From Thiomicrospira aerophila AL3 (GTDB taxonomy: Bacteria > Pseudomonadota > Gammaproteobacteria > Thiomicrospirales > Thiomicrospiraceae): DNA of 64,000 bases. Positions 57,192-64,000 of this stretch are shown here, piece by piece. The stretch lies in NCBI RefSeq assembly GCF_000227665.2, contig NZ_CP007030.1, forward strand, positions 1,798,001 to 1,862,000. The letters run 5' to 3'. The notes under the pieces were generated by a model. The model saw nothing but the letters and a program-made list of their open reading frames with translations, was not told the DNA's origin and did no database searches. The position numbers and the translations under genes are program-made. Numbering within the stretch: the stretch's first letter is position 1; each line of letters begins with the position of its first letter.

Positions 57192-57206
57192 TCTTATACA
57201 ATAAGA
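57192..57206. promoter_or_regulatory. Inverted repeat in the hemH-efflux divergent region
   Basis: TCTTAT (57192-57197) and ATAAGA (57201-57206) flank ACA, about 30 bp before the hemH start. The region is AT-rich and also carries TATACAAT-like -10 candidates. It may be an operator; no regulator can be named. Confidence 0.3.
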
Positions 57207-57237
57207 TTCATTTGCCACGTCTTAAAAGGAAACCTGG

Positions 57238-58356
57238 ATGAAATACCATAACAATACCACTTATCGGCACGGCGATGAAGCGGCAACCGGCGTACTCATT
57301 ACCAACTTGGGCACACCCGACGCGCCCACTAAACAAGCTCTTCGCCCCTATTTAAAGCAGTTTTTGTGGGATCCGCGCGTGGTTGAACCACCACCCGCAC
57401 GCTGGTTATGGTGGTTAGTTCTGAATGGCATTATCCTCAACACCCGCCCAGCAAAATCGGCCGAAGCTTATGAAGAAGTGTGGGATTCAGAAGGCCCTGG
57501 TTCGCCCCTGCTTAATATTACTGTGAAGCAAAAAGAAGCGATTGAAAAAAAGCTGGCGCCCCATTTTAAAGGCAAGGTGGTATTTGATATTGCCATGCGC
57601 TATGGCAACCCATCGATTGAATCGGCGTTAAAAAAGTTTGAGCAACTTGGCGTGCAGCGCCTAGTGGTGATGCCGCTTTATCCACAATATGCAGGGGCCA
57701 CCACCGCATCAACCTTTGATGATGTGACGGATGTATTGCGCAAATGGCGCTGGATTCCAGAACTGCGTTTTATCAATCACTATCACCGTCACCCTGGTTA
57801 TATTAAAGCCTTAGCCAACTCAGTACGTGAACATCAAGCGGAACATGGGGTGCCGGATTTATTGGTCATGTCTTATCACGGCGTGCCGAAACGCTACCTA
57901 ACCAATGGTGACCCTTATCATTGCGAATGCCAAGTGACCTCGCGCTTACTCGCGCAGGAATTAGGTTTAGAGCCGCATCAATACAAGGTGACTTTCCAGT
58001 CGCTGTTTGGCAAAGAGGAATGGTTAAAACCTTACACGGATGAAACTATGATGTCTTTACCCGGCCTGGGATACAAACATGTTCAAGTCATCTGCCCTGG
58101 CTTTTCAGCAGATTGTCTCGAAACCATTGAAGAAATTGATGGGGAAAACCGCGAGTATTTTGAAGAAGCCGGTGGTGAGAAGTTTAGTTACATCAAGGCG
58201 CTCAACTATCGTGAAGACCACACCGATGCGTTAACCGATGTCTTGTTGCAACATACCCAGGGTTGGTATGAGCGCGATGGCTTTGACAGCGAAGCTGATG
58301 CCGCTGAAAGAGCGATTGTAAAAGAACGTGCCCGCGCAATGGGTTGTCCAATGTAA
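57238..58356 (+). CDS. hemH: Ferrochelatase
   Basis: This 372-residue enzyme inserts ferrous iron into protoporphyrin IX, the last step of heme synthesis; the many c-type cytochromes here depend on it. Catalytic His is in VMSYHGVPKRY and the acidic region is GFSADCLETIEEID. VLITNLGTPDAPT near the N-terminus is typical. The C-terminus is somewhat longer than in E. coli and ends with Cys (RAMGCPM), after an earlier CHCEC-like cluster (YHCECQV). AAAGGAAA precedes the ATG. A terminator follows. Confidence 0.95.
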   Translation: MKYHNNTTYRHGDEAATGVLITNLGTPDAPTKQALRPYLKQFLWDPRVVEPPPARWLWWLVLNGIILNTRPAKSAEAYEEVWDSEGPGSPLLNITVKQKEAIEKKLAPHFKGKVVFDIAMRYGNPSIESALKKFEQLGVQRLVVMPLYPQYAGATTASTFDDVTDVLRKWRWIPELRFINHYHRHPGYIKALANSVREHQAEHGVPDLLVMSYHGVPKRYLTNGDPYHCECQVTSRLLAQELGLEPHQYKVTFQSLFGKEEWLKPYTDETMMSLPGLGYKHVQVICPGFSADCLETIEEIDGENREYFEEAGGEKFSYIKALNYREDHTDALTDVLLQHTQGWYERDGFDSEADAAERAIVKERARAMGCPM

Positions 58357-58378
58357 TTAGCGCTTAGCCCGTTACCTC

Positions 58379-58403
58379 AAAGGCGCTTGATAGCGCCTTT
58401 TTG
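58379..58403 (+). terminator. Rho-independent terminator after hemH
   Basis: AAAGGCGC (58379-58386) and GCGCCTTT (58393-58400) around TTGATA, followed by T residues. The convergent TIGR03545 gene ends 10 bp further on. Confidence 0.82.
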
Positions 58404-58412
58404 TTTGTACTA

Positions 58413-60329
58413 TTAGCGTCCAAACGGATTAGGTAGGCGTTGACGTAACTCTTGTTCGGCACGCCCTCGCACCTCATCTTCCGCTTGCTGCTGCAACTGA
58501 CGCTCTAAAGCGCGACGCTGCTGATCTCCTTGCTGATCCAAGCCCGCATACCCCTGCACTAAAGACATCAACTCTGCTTGATCTAGATTCAAACTCGCCA
58601 ATTGCGCATCCAAAGGCGCCATCGCCTCTGCTAAACGTGACTCAATTTCTTGGGTAAGCTGCTGTTGTAATTGCGCTATTTCCTGCTGCATAACCTGGCG
58701 TAAACCACTGGCAAAGCGCCGATCTAAATCCGATGACGCCGACAATCTTGGTGCCCAAGGCGACCCCACCAGGCCTGCTTCGACTTTAAAGCTATCCACC
58801 CCACTAAAAATCGGCTGCAATAATCGCAATACCGTGGCGGAATCAGATTGACTAACATCCAGTTTAGCCTGCTGATACTGCATTACCAAACTTGCATCAA
58901 TCCGTTCTAAATTGGTTAACTGCAACCGCCCAGTCCAATCGGCTAAGGCCGACTGCATCACCACCGGCAAACTGGCTGAATCCACTAACTGCCAATCTTC
59001 GATAGCATAATCCAGCCAGTTAAACCGAGCATCACTGACCCAATCTTTGCCACGCCCATCTACTTGACCCACTAACTGCCAAGGACTGACTTGCGCCGCC
59101 TGTGTAAGGCTAAATTCAAATTCAATAGGTTGCTGGCTGGTTGGATGATCAAAATTTAAAAATTTAATTTCACCACGCATCGGTCCATTTGCCAGTTCCG
59201 CGCTGACTTCTAAAGCTTTAAGCATAAAGTCTGGCTGGGGATCATATTCCGTAAAAGCAATGTATTCGCCTTCCCATCGTGCCGGTCCAGTTGCAGCAGC
59301 ACTTTCAGCCGCCGCTTGCGCTTCGGCACGATAATTTTGCCACCATGCAATAAGCGGCTGCGCGCGATGATACAAACCTAAACCCTGGTCTAAATAACCT
59401 TGAATGGTTTCGCCAAACAACAAATAGGTCATGTTAGATAAACCTTGCTCATCTAACGTATAGGTTGCCAGTAAACGACGGGCATCTGCAGCCGGCAGGC
59501 CTGGTAACGACCTAATCGACGCGCGAATGCCCGGCATTTGCTCATCAAATAAACTTCGTGCGCGTGCTAGGGTTTGTTGATCCTGTTGCCACTGTGCTTG
59601 AAGTTCAGCTAAGGCCTGTTGGCGCTGTGGAATTTGACTCACATCACTCAAATCACCCTCTAATAACGCAGCTAAACGGGTTTGATACTCCGCTAAACGC
59701 GCCGGCGTGGGCAGATTCGGCTGCAAGCTTTGCCACTCCGTTTTAATTTGTTCCAACTGTGCGGCCAGCGCCTGGCTTTGTTCAAGGGTTTGCAAGGATT
59801 CACGACTTAAAATGGTGTCAGGATCTGGCAGTGCCAAATTAGGTAAGGGGACGCTCTCCGCCAATCGTTCAACCCGGCTGGATTCAGATTGTGCATCAGA
59901 CCTAATCGGTAAGGCGCCGTCGCGGGAGCGCGGCTGATCAAACGCCACTCCTGTGATGCGTGCCTGTTCAATCACTGTGCGCCCCACCACCAGATGATAC
60001 AAATTCAAATCAAACGCAATCCGATCAATCACCAACGCATTTTGCATGGTGTTATGAGTATCGGTGATCGCTAAACCGCGCAATTCCATGCCCAGCGGCG
60101 TCAATCCAAAACGCAAGCTGGCGATATCTACCTTGGCACCCCATGCAGCCGACGCCGCACGTTCAAGCTGAGCTTTTAAGGCCCACTGCGAAACGACATA
60201 AGTTAAGCCACCCCCTACAACTAGCAGGCCTGCTAATAACATCACCCCCGACCAACGCACCCAGCCTTTTGGAGCGGCCAATTTTTTTGCGGTCGTGTTA
60301 TTTGCCTCAGTTTTAATCGGCTCACTCAT
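58413..60329 (-). CDS. TIGR03545-family protein (unknown function, exported)
   Basis: This 638-residue protein has one N-terminal hydrophobic helix (about 28-48), then a long periplasmic region: an AsmA-like stretch (AAWGAKVDIASLRFGLTPLGMELRGLAITD), a Gln/Ala-rich coiled coil (about 175-270), a second AsmA-like region and a Gln-rich C-terminal coiled coil ending NPFGR. TIGR03545 proteins occur only in bacteria with outer membranes, usually paired with TIGR03546, as here. ATG 60329 overlaps the preceding stop (ATGA). The AsmA-like parts suggest a role in envelope lipid handling; that is inference. Three CAGGCCTG copies. Confidence 0.82.
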   Translation of the reverse strand: MSEPIKTEANNTTAKKLAAPKGWVRWSGVMLLAGLLVVGGGLTYVVSQWALKAQLERAASAAWGAKVDIASLRFGLTPLGMELRGLAITDTHNTMQNALVIDRIAFDLNLYHLVVGRTVIEQARITGVAFDQPRSRDGALPIRSDAQSESSRVERLAESVPLPNLALPDPDTILSRESLQTLEQSQALAAQLEQIKTEWQSLQPNLPTPARLAEYQTRLAALLEGDLSDVSQIPQRQQALAELQAQWQQDQQTLARARSLFDEQMPGIRASIRSLPGLPAADARRLLATYTLDEQGLSNMTYLLFGETIQGYLDQGLGLYHRAQPLIAWWQNYRAEAQAAAESAAATGPARWEGEYIAFTEYDPQPDFMLKALEVSAELANGPMRGEIKFLNFDHPTSQQPIEFEFSLTQAAQVSPWQLVGQVDGRGKDWVSDARFNWLDYAIEDWQLVDSASLPVVMQSALADWTGRLQLTNLERIDASLVMQYQQAKLDVSQSDSATVLRLLQPIFSGVDSFKVEAGLVGSPWAPRLSASSDLDRRFASGLRQVMQQEIAQLQQQLTQEIESRLAEAMAPLDAQLASLNLDQAELMSLVQGYAGLDQQGDQQRRALERQLQQQAEDEVRGRAEQELRQRLPNPFGR

Positions 60330-60829
60330 TTGAACCACCCCGCTAGACTACTGGCTTTATCGCTCATCATGATAATGCGGACAATTTTAAACCGCTGAGC
60401 CCAAGCTAAAAATCGCTTACGATAGATTCGAATGAGCACTAAACTCAACCCAAAAAATGGCACCGCTAGCGTATAAGCGACCGCGATACTGCCCAACACA
60501 ATCGTATTATTAAATGACATAAAGCGCCAGAACGCTGTGTTATACATCTCCGTCCACATAGGCACCAGGCCTGGTAATTGCAACAACCAGGCACCAAAAC
60601 TATTAAAGAGTGGATCAAACAGATAAGCGATAACAGTAAAGACAGCCCAGGCTACTAACACCGCAGACACATTCACCCGCAATACTAAAATCAGCAACAG
60701 GGTCAAAAGGGTATGAGGAAACCAAAAAGGTGTAAGCCCCAACAGCATACCCAGGGTTAGTCCTAGCGCAATTTGCGATGGGTGTTGATTGGCGTTAATC
60801 GCCTTCATAAACTGAATAAAGCTATTCAA
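60326..60829 (-). CDS. TIGR03546-family membrane protein (DUF2062-like)
   Basis: This 167-residue protein has about four hydrophobic segments and the DUF2062-type core HPSQIALGLTLGMLLGLTPFWFPHTLL, with an Asp in FDPLFNSFGAWL. It overlaps the TIGR03545 gene by 4 nt, and the two families are known to form a gene pair. TTG 60829 is the likely start, with AGGA 6 nt upstream; the longer frame lacks a ribosome site. A CAGGCCTG copy lies at 60566 (PGLV). Confidence 0.85.
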   Translation of the reverse strand: MNSFIQFMKAINANQHPSQIALGLTLGMLLGLTPFWFPHTLLTLLLILVLRVNVSAVLVAWAVFTVIAYLFDPLFNSFGAWLLQLPGLVPMWTEMYNTAFWRFMSFNNTIVLGSIAVAYTLAVPFFGLSLVLIRIYRKRFLAWAQRFKIVRIIMMSDKASSLAGWFK

Positions 60830-60897
60830 ATTCAATCCTTTTATGTAAAAACTAACGAACAATTTGATAATTCTACCACAGCCCTGCTCAGACCATT

Positions 60898-63141
60898 TCA
60901 GCCCATTTCTTGCGGATCAACATCCAGACTCCAGCGCACTCGATTAGCTAGTGGGTGGGCATAAACAGCGGCTGCCACCGCTTGCCACCAGGCCTGCAAG
61001 CTTGCGCGGCTCGAGGCTTGCAGAAGCAGTTGATAGCGCCAGCGATTTTGGCGCTTAGCCATTGGAGCCGACACCGGCCCCCAAACCTCGCAGGGTTCAG
61101 TGACTGGCACCGCCAGTAACAGCGCTTTAATGGCCTCTAAAAACGCGACGGCTTGGGCTGAATCTAGCGCCTCAACTCGCACCAAAAGTTGAAAACTAAA
61201 CGGCGGCAAATTCGCGATTTGGCGGTCACCCAGGGTTTGCGCGGCAAAGCCAGCATAGCCTTCGCGTAAAAGTTGTTGATAAGTAGGGTGTTCGGGTTGA
61301 TGCGTTTGAATCAACACGCGTCCGGCTTGCGTTCCACGACCCGCCCGACCGGCGACCTGCACTAATAATTGCGCCATCCGTTCAGCACCACGAAAATCAA
61401 CGCTAAACAAGCCTTGATCTAAATCCAGCATTACCACTAGCGTCAACTTTGGAAAGTGATGACCTTTGGCCAACATCTGAGTACCAATTAGAATATCGGC
61501 TTCACCATCGCGCGCCTGGGTCACCTTTTCGGCCAAACTGCCCTTTAATCGCGTCGTATCGCGATCGATACGCAAGATAGTGTGTTCAGGAAATTGGATC
61601 GTTAAAAACTGTTCTAAGCGTTCGGTACCTTGCCCCATGGCTACAAAGTGCGCGCTACCACAGGCCGGACATACCTTGGGCTTGGGCTGCTGAAAGCCAC
61701 AATGATGACATTTCAAGGTATCGCTGGCATGGTGATAGGTCAGATTGGCATCACAATGCGAACAGGCGCCCTGCCAGCCACAAGAATGACAGAGCAATAC
61801 CGGCGCAAAACCACGCCGATTTAAAAACACCAATACCTGCCCTCCCGCCGCCAAGGCTTCACGCATCTGCCCCAACGCCTTATTCGACAAACCCTCTTGT
61901 AAACGATCGCCCCGGACATCCAGCAAGCTCAAGTGTGGCGGTTGTGCCTCCCCCGCCCGCTGACTCAGGCGCAAATAGCGATAGCGGCCCGTTTGGGCAT
62001 TGTGCAAACTCTCCATACTCGGCGTTGCCGACCCTAATAGCACCGGGATGTTAAGTAAATGCGCCCGGCGAATCAGCAGGTCACGCGCGGAATAACGAAA
62101 CCCATCTTGCTGTTTAAACGACAAATCATGCTCTTCATCCAAAATACATAACCCCAAATCAGCAAAGGGCGAGAAAAGCGCCGAACGCGTACCGAGTAAC
62201 ACACTTGCCTCCCCTCGGCGCATCACCTGCCACGCACAATGGCGTTCTTGATCATTTAAACCCGAGTGCAACGCCACTACTGGCTGCTGTAGATAGGCCT
62301 CAAAACGCGCTGCGGTTTGCGGGGTCAGCCCAATTTCAGGCACCAAAACCAGCACTTGTTTTCCCTGCGCTAACACTTGTTCAATTAAGGCTAAATAGAC
62401 TTCGGTTTTACCGCTACCGGTCACGCCATCCAGCAAAAAACAACCAAAACCCTGGCTCGCTTGCACGCTCGTAACCGCCGCTTGCTGCTCGTCATTAAGC
62501 AGATGACGCACTGGATTTGGCAGGGACTTGTGCGCTAAACAGGGCCCTTCTTTAACGGCTAACCAGCCCTGCTCCACCCAGCGCTTTACAAGCGGCTGCC
62601 AGCCACTGAACGACGCATTAAGTTGACTGGACGACCAGGCCTGGTCATTGGAGAGCGCTTGCCAAAGTACCCGTTGTTTATGGGCGCGAGCACTGAGCTG
62701 GTCCACACTGATGCTTTGACCTAAAGCCGAACGCTGCCAAGTCATCACACCCGGCAGTGCTAACGGCTCGCCATCGCGCAACCGCTTGGGCAAGGCAGCC
62801 ATCACCACCTCGCCAATCGGTTCGTGGTAATAATTCGCGGCCCAGCGTAAAAATTTAAGGTCTTGAGAATTCAAAACCGGTTCTTGGTCTAACTTGACTA
62901 ATAGAGGTTTAAGTTTACTGAGTTCAACCCCATCATCCTGATCCACGCCTACCACCACCGCAATGCGCGTTTGATTGCGAAACGGCACCCGCACCCGCCA
63001 ACCCAGCCAGTCAGCTAGCCAAGCCGATTGCAAGGATGGGTCGGTGGCAACCGACAGAGAGTCGTCAGGCACTAGATAGCTGAGGGGCTGCCAAAACGGC
63101 CCCGGTAACGCCACTTGAACGCGCAGAAATTTAGTTTGCAT
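60898..63141 (-). CDS. priA: Primosomal replication restart helicase PriA
   Basis: This 747-residue helicase restarts stalled replication forks. The N-terminal 3'-DNA-end binding domain and winged helix (about 1-200) precede the helicase core: Walker [23 protein letters not shown] box LDEEHDLSFKQ and motif VI VQVAGRAGRG. The eight-Cys zinc-binding insert is complete (CHSCGWQGACSHC, then CHHCGF and CPACGS). The C-terminal domain ends at 60898. Two CAGGCCTG copies (60989, 62636) are present. Confidence 0.96.
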   Translation of the reverse strand: MQTKFLRVQVALPGPFWQPLSYLVPDDSLSVATDPSLQSAWLADWLGWRVRVPFRNQTRIAVVVGVDQDDGVELSKLKPLLVKLDQEPVLNSQDLKFLRWAANYYHEPIGEVVMAALPKRLRDGEPLALPGVMTWQRSALGQSISVDQLSARAHKQRVLWQALSNDQAWSSSQLNASFSGWQPLVKRWVEQGWLAVKEGPCLAHKSLPNPVRHLLNDEQQAAVTSVQASQGFGCFLLDGVTGSGKTEVYLALIEQVLAQGKQVLVLVPEIGLTPQTAARFEAYLQQPVVALHSGLNDQERHCAWQVMRRGEASVLLGTRSALFSPFADLGLCILDEEHDLSFKQQDGFRYSARDLLIRRAHLLNIPVLLGSATPSMESLHNAQTGRYRYLRLSQRAGEAQPPHLSLLDVRGDRLQEGLSNKALGQMREALAAGGQVLVFLNRRGFAPVLLCHSCGWQGACSHCDANLTYHHASDTLKCHHCGFQQPKPKVCPACGSAHFVAMGQGTERLEQFLTIQFPEHTILRIDRDTTRLKGSLAEKVTQARDGEADILIGTQMLAKGHHFPKLTLVVMLDLDQGLFSVDFRGAERMAQLLVQVAGRAGRGTQAGRVLIQTHQPEHPTYQQLLREGYAGFAAQTLGDRQIANLPPFSFQLLVRVEALDSAQAVAFLEAIKALLLAVPVTEPCEVWGPVSAPMAKRQNRWRYQLLLQASSRASLQAWWQAVAAAVYAHPLANRVRWSLDVDPQEMG

Positions 63142-63192
63142 CGTTTTTCATCTGGATGATTTTTCGGCTAAAATGTTGATTTTACCTTGTTG

Positions 63193-63720
63193 ATGACCTG
63201 CATGCATTTCTTACAGCTTTTTATCTTCTGGCAAAACCGTTTCCAACAATCTGTTGGTCACGCGGTGGCATGGCTGAGCTTGGCACTAGTACTGACGACC
63301 GCAGCAGCGGTGTTATTGCGCTATGGCGTCAATTTTAGTGCCAGCAAACTGGATGAAAGCCTTATCTATATGCATGCGACCTTGTTTATGCTAGGAATCG
63401 CCTATACCTATCAACAAAATCAACATGTGCGGGTAGATGTGTTTTATCAACGTTGTTCGCTGCGCACCCAAACTTGGATTAACCTACTCGGTGCAATCTT
63501 ATTTGTACTACCCGTGATGGTGTTTATTATTTGGGCGGGGCTAAGTTATGTAGGCGCAAGCTGGGCGATTCAAGAAAAATCGCTCGATGCCAGCGGGCTG
63601 CCGTATGTATATCTGCTTAAAACCTTAATTCTAATTATGCCAGGCCTGGTGATCCTGCAAACGCTCGGCCTGATTGCGCAGTCTCTGCTCACCCTGCTTC
63701 ATGTTGAGGAACCCGCATAA
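63193..63720 (+). CDS. TRAP transporter small permease (DctQ type)
   Basis: This 175-residue membrane protein has four hydrophobic helices and the DctQ pattern: RYGVNFSASKLDESLIYMHATLFMLGIAYTYQQNQHVRVDVFY. TRAP systems import organic acids or similar solutes with sodium. The start may be ATG 63193 or 63202; no strong ribosome site is seen. Its stop overlaps the large-permease start by 1 nt. No periplasmic binding protein gene is in the window. A CAGGCCTG copy at 63641 encodes PGLV. Confidence 0.85.
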   Translation: MTCMHFLQLFIFWQNRFQQSVGHAVAWLSLALVLTTAAAVLLRYGVNFSASKLDESLIYMHATLFMLGIAYTYQQNQHVRVDVFYQRCSLRTQTWINLLGAILFVLPVMVFIIWAGLSYVGASWAIQEKSLDASGLPYVYLLKTLILIMPGLVILQTLGLIAQSLLTLLHVEEPA

Positions 63721-64000
63721 TGGAATGGCTGGCACTCGTTTTATTTGCGTTGGTTTTAATCGCGTTGATGATTGGCTTTCCGGTGGCCTTTACCCTAGCC
63801 GGGGTATCCTTGTTATTTGCTTTCGGCGCGCTATTCGCCGGGGTATTTGATATTGCCTTTATTCAAGCGATTCCTAGTCGAATCTACTCGATTATGACCA
63901 ACTCCACGCTGCTGGCGGTGCCGTTATTTATTTTTATGGGTCTGATGTTAGAAAAATCGAAAATCGCAGATCAACTGCTACTGACCCTAGCAGAGGTCTT
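63720..64000 (+). CDS. TRAP transporter large permease (DctM type), partial
   Basis: The first 93 codons are present and the gene runs off the window. They begin MEWLALVLFALVLIALMIGFP and continue with VAFTLAGVSLLFAFGALFAG, IPSRIYSIMTNSTLLAVPLFIFMGLMLEKS, typical of the 12-helix DctM subunit. TAATG couples it to the small-permease gene. Confidence 0.88.
   Translation, partial: MEWLALVLFALVLIALMIGFPVAFTLAGVSLLFAFGALFAGVFDIAFIQAIPSRIYSIMTNSTLLAVPLFIFMGLMLEKSKIADQLLLTLAEV

Overview
The window looks like a contiguous stretch of chromosome from a sulfur-oxidising gammaproteobacterium. A Thiomicrospira/Hydrogenovibrio-like member of the Thiotrichales is my best guess, from gene content alone. The evidence is a flavocytochrome c sulfide dehydrogenase cluster, gammaproteobacterial pairs and runs (sspA-sspB, lptF-lptG, pepA-holC, thrS-infC-rpmI-rplT, pheS-pheT-ihfA-merR), RlmD, PdxB and XerD, and moderate GC. 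I see no phage, insertion sequence, CRISPR array or plasmid function.

Layout: 0-1 kb, the start of a secreted protein (dsbC by synteny) and xerD. 1-7 kb, a tripartite RND efflux operon (outer-membrane factor, membrane fusion protein, pump). 7-12.2 kb, an alpha/beta hydrolase, pdxB, a DUF302 lipoprotein, a FadL-type porin and a YeeZ-like epimerase. 12.2-18.7 kb, a complete six-gene mevalonate-to-isopentenyl-diphosphate operon. 18.7-19.9 kb, sspAB. 19.9-23.6 kb, a glycan/lipid cluster (GT39 transferase, flippase-like protein, GT9 transferase). 23.6-31.1 kb, translation genes on the minus strand. 31.3-34.7 kb, a Pcm-like methyltransferase and the sulfide dehydrogenase genes. 34.7-38.9 kb, lptFG, pepA and holC. 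38.9-42.5 kb, a Fis-type response regulator beside three periplasmic peptidoglycan-type genes (M14 peptidase, YkuD protein with an NTF2-like tail, Cds6-like TPR protein). 42.5-50.2 kb, uvrB, an aspartate aminotransferase, tRNA-Arg(CCG), a lipoprotein hydrolase, an unknown membrane protein and rlmD. 50.2-58.4 kb, a chemoreceptor, a second RND pump with its fusion protein, and hemH. 58.4-64 kb, the TIGR03545/TIGR03546 pair, priA and the start of a TRAP transporter.

The most unusual signal is not a gene. The 8-bp palindrome CAGGCCTG occurs at least 44 times by my reading, about once per 1.45 kb, where base composition predicts roughly one. 29 copies fit the 12-bp palindrome ASCAGGCCTGST (S = G or C). 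Copies fall in all three reading frames of unrelated genes and in or beside terminator hairpins. It behaves like the highly iterated palindromes (HIP1) of cyanobacteria, and I know of no description for this lineage. Other points of interest are a hairpin leader with a Phe-rich mini-ORF before pheST, the peptidoglycan-trimming neighbourhood, a pump with altered proton-relay residues, a terminator inside the end of mvaD, a repeated TATTAGAA/TTCTAATA inverted repeat, and several non-ATG starts.

Limits: all calls come from reading sequence and recalled family motifs. No alignment, folding or database search was run. The longest gene-free stretch is 9618-9910 (293 bp); it holds a terminator and AT-rich inverted repeats.
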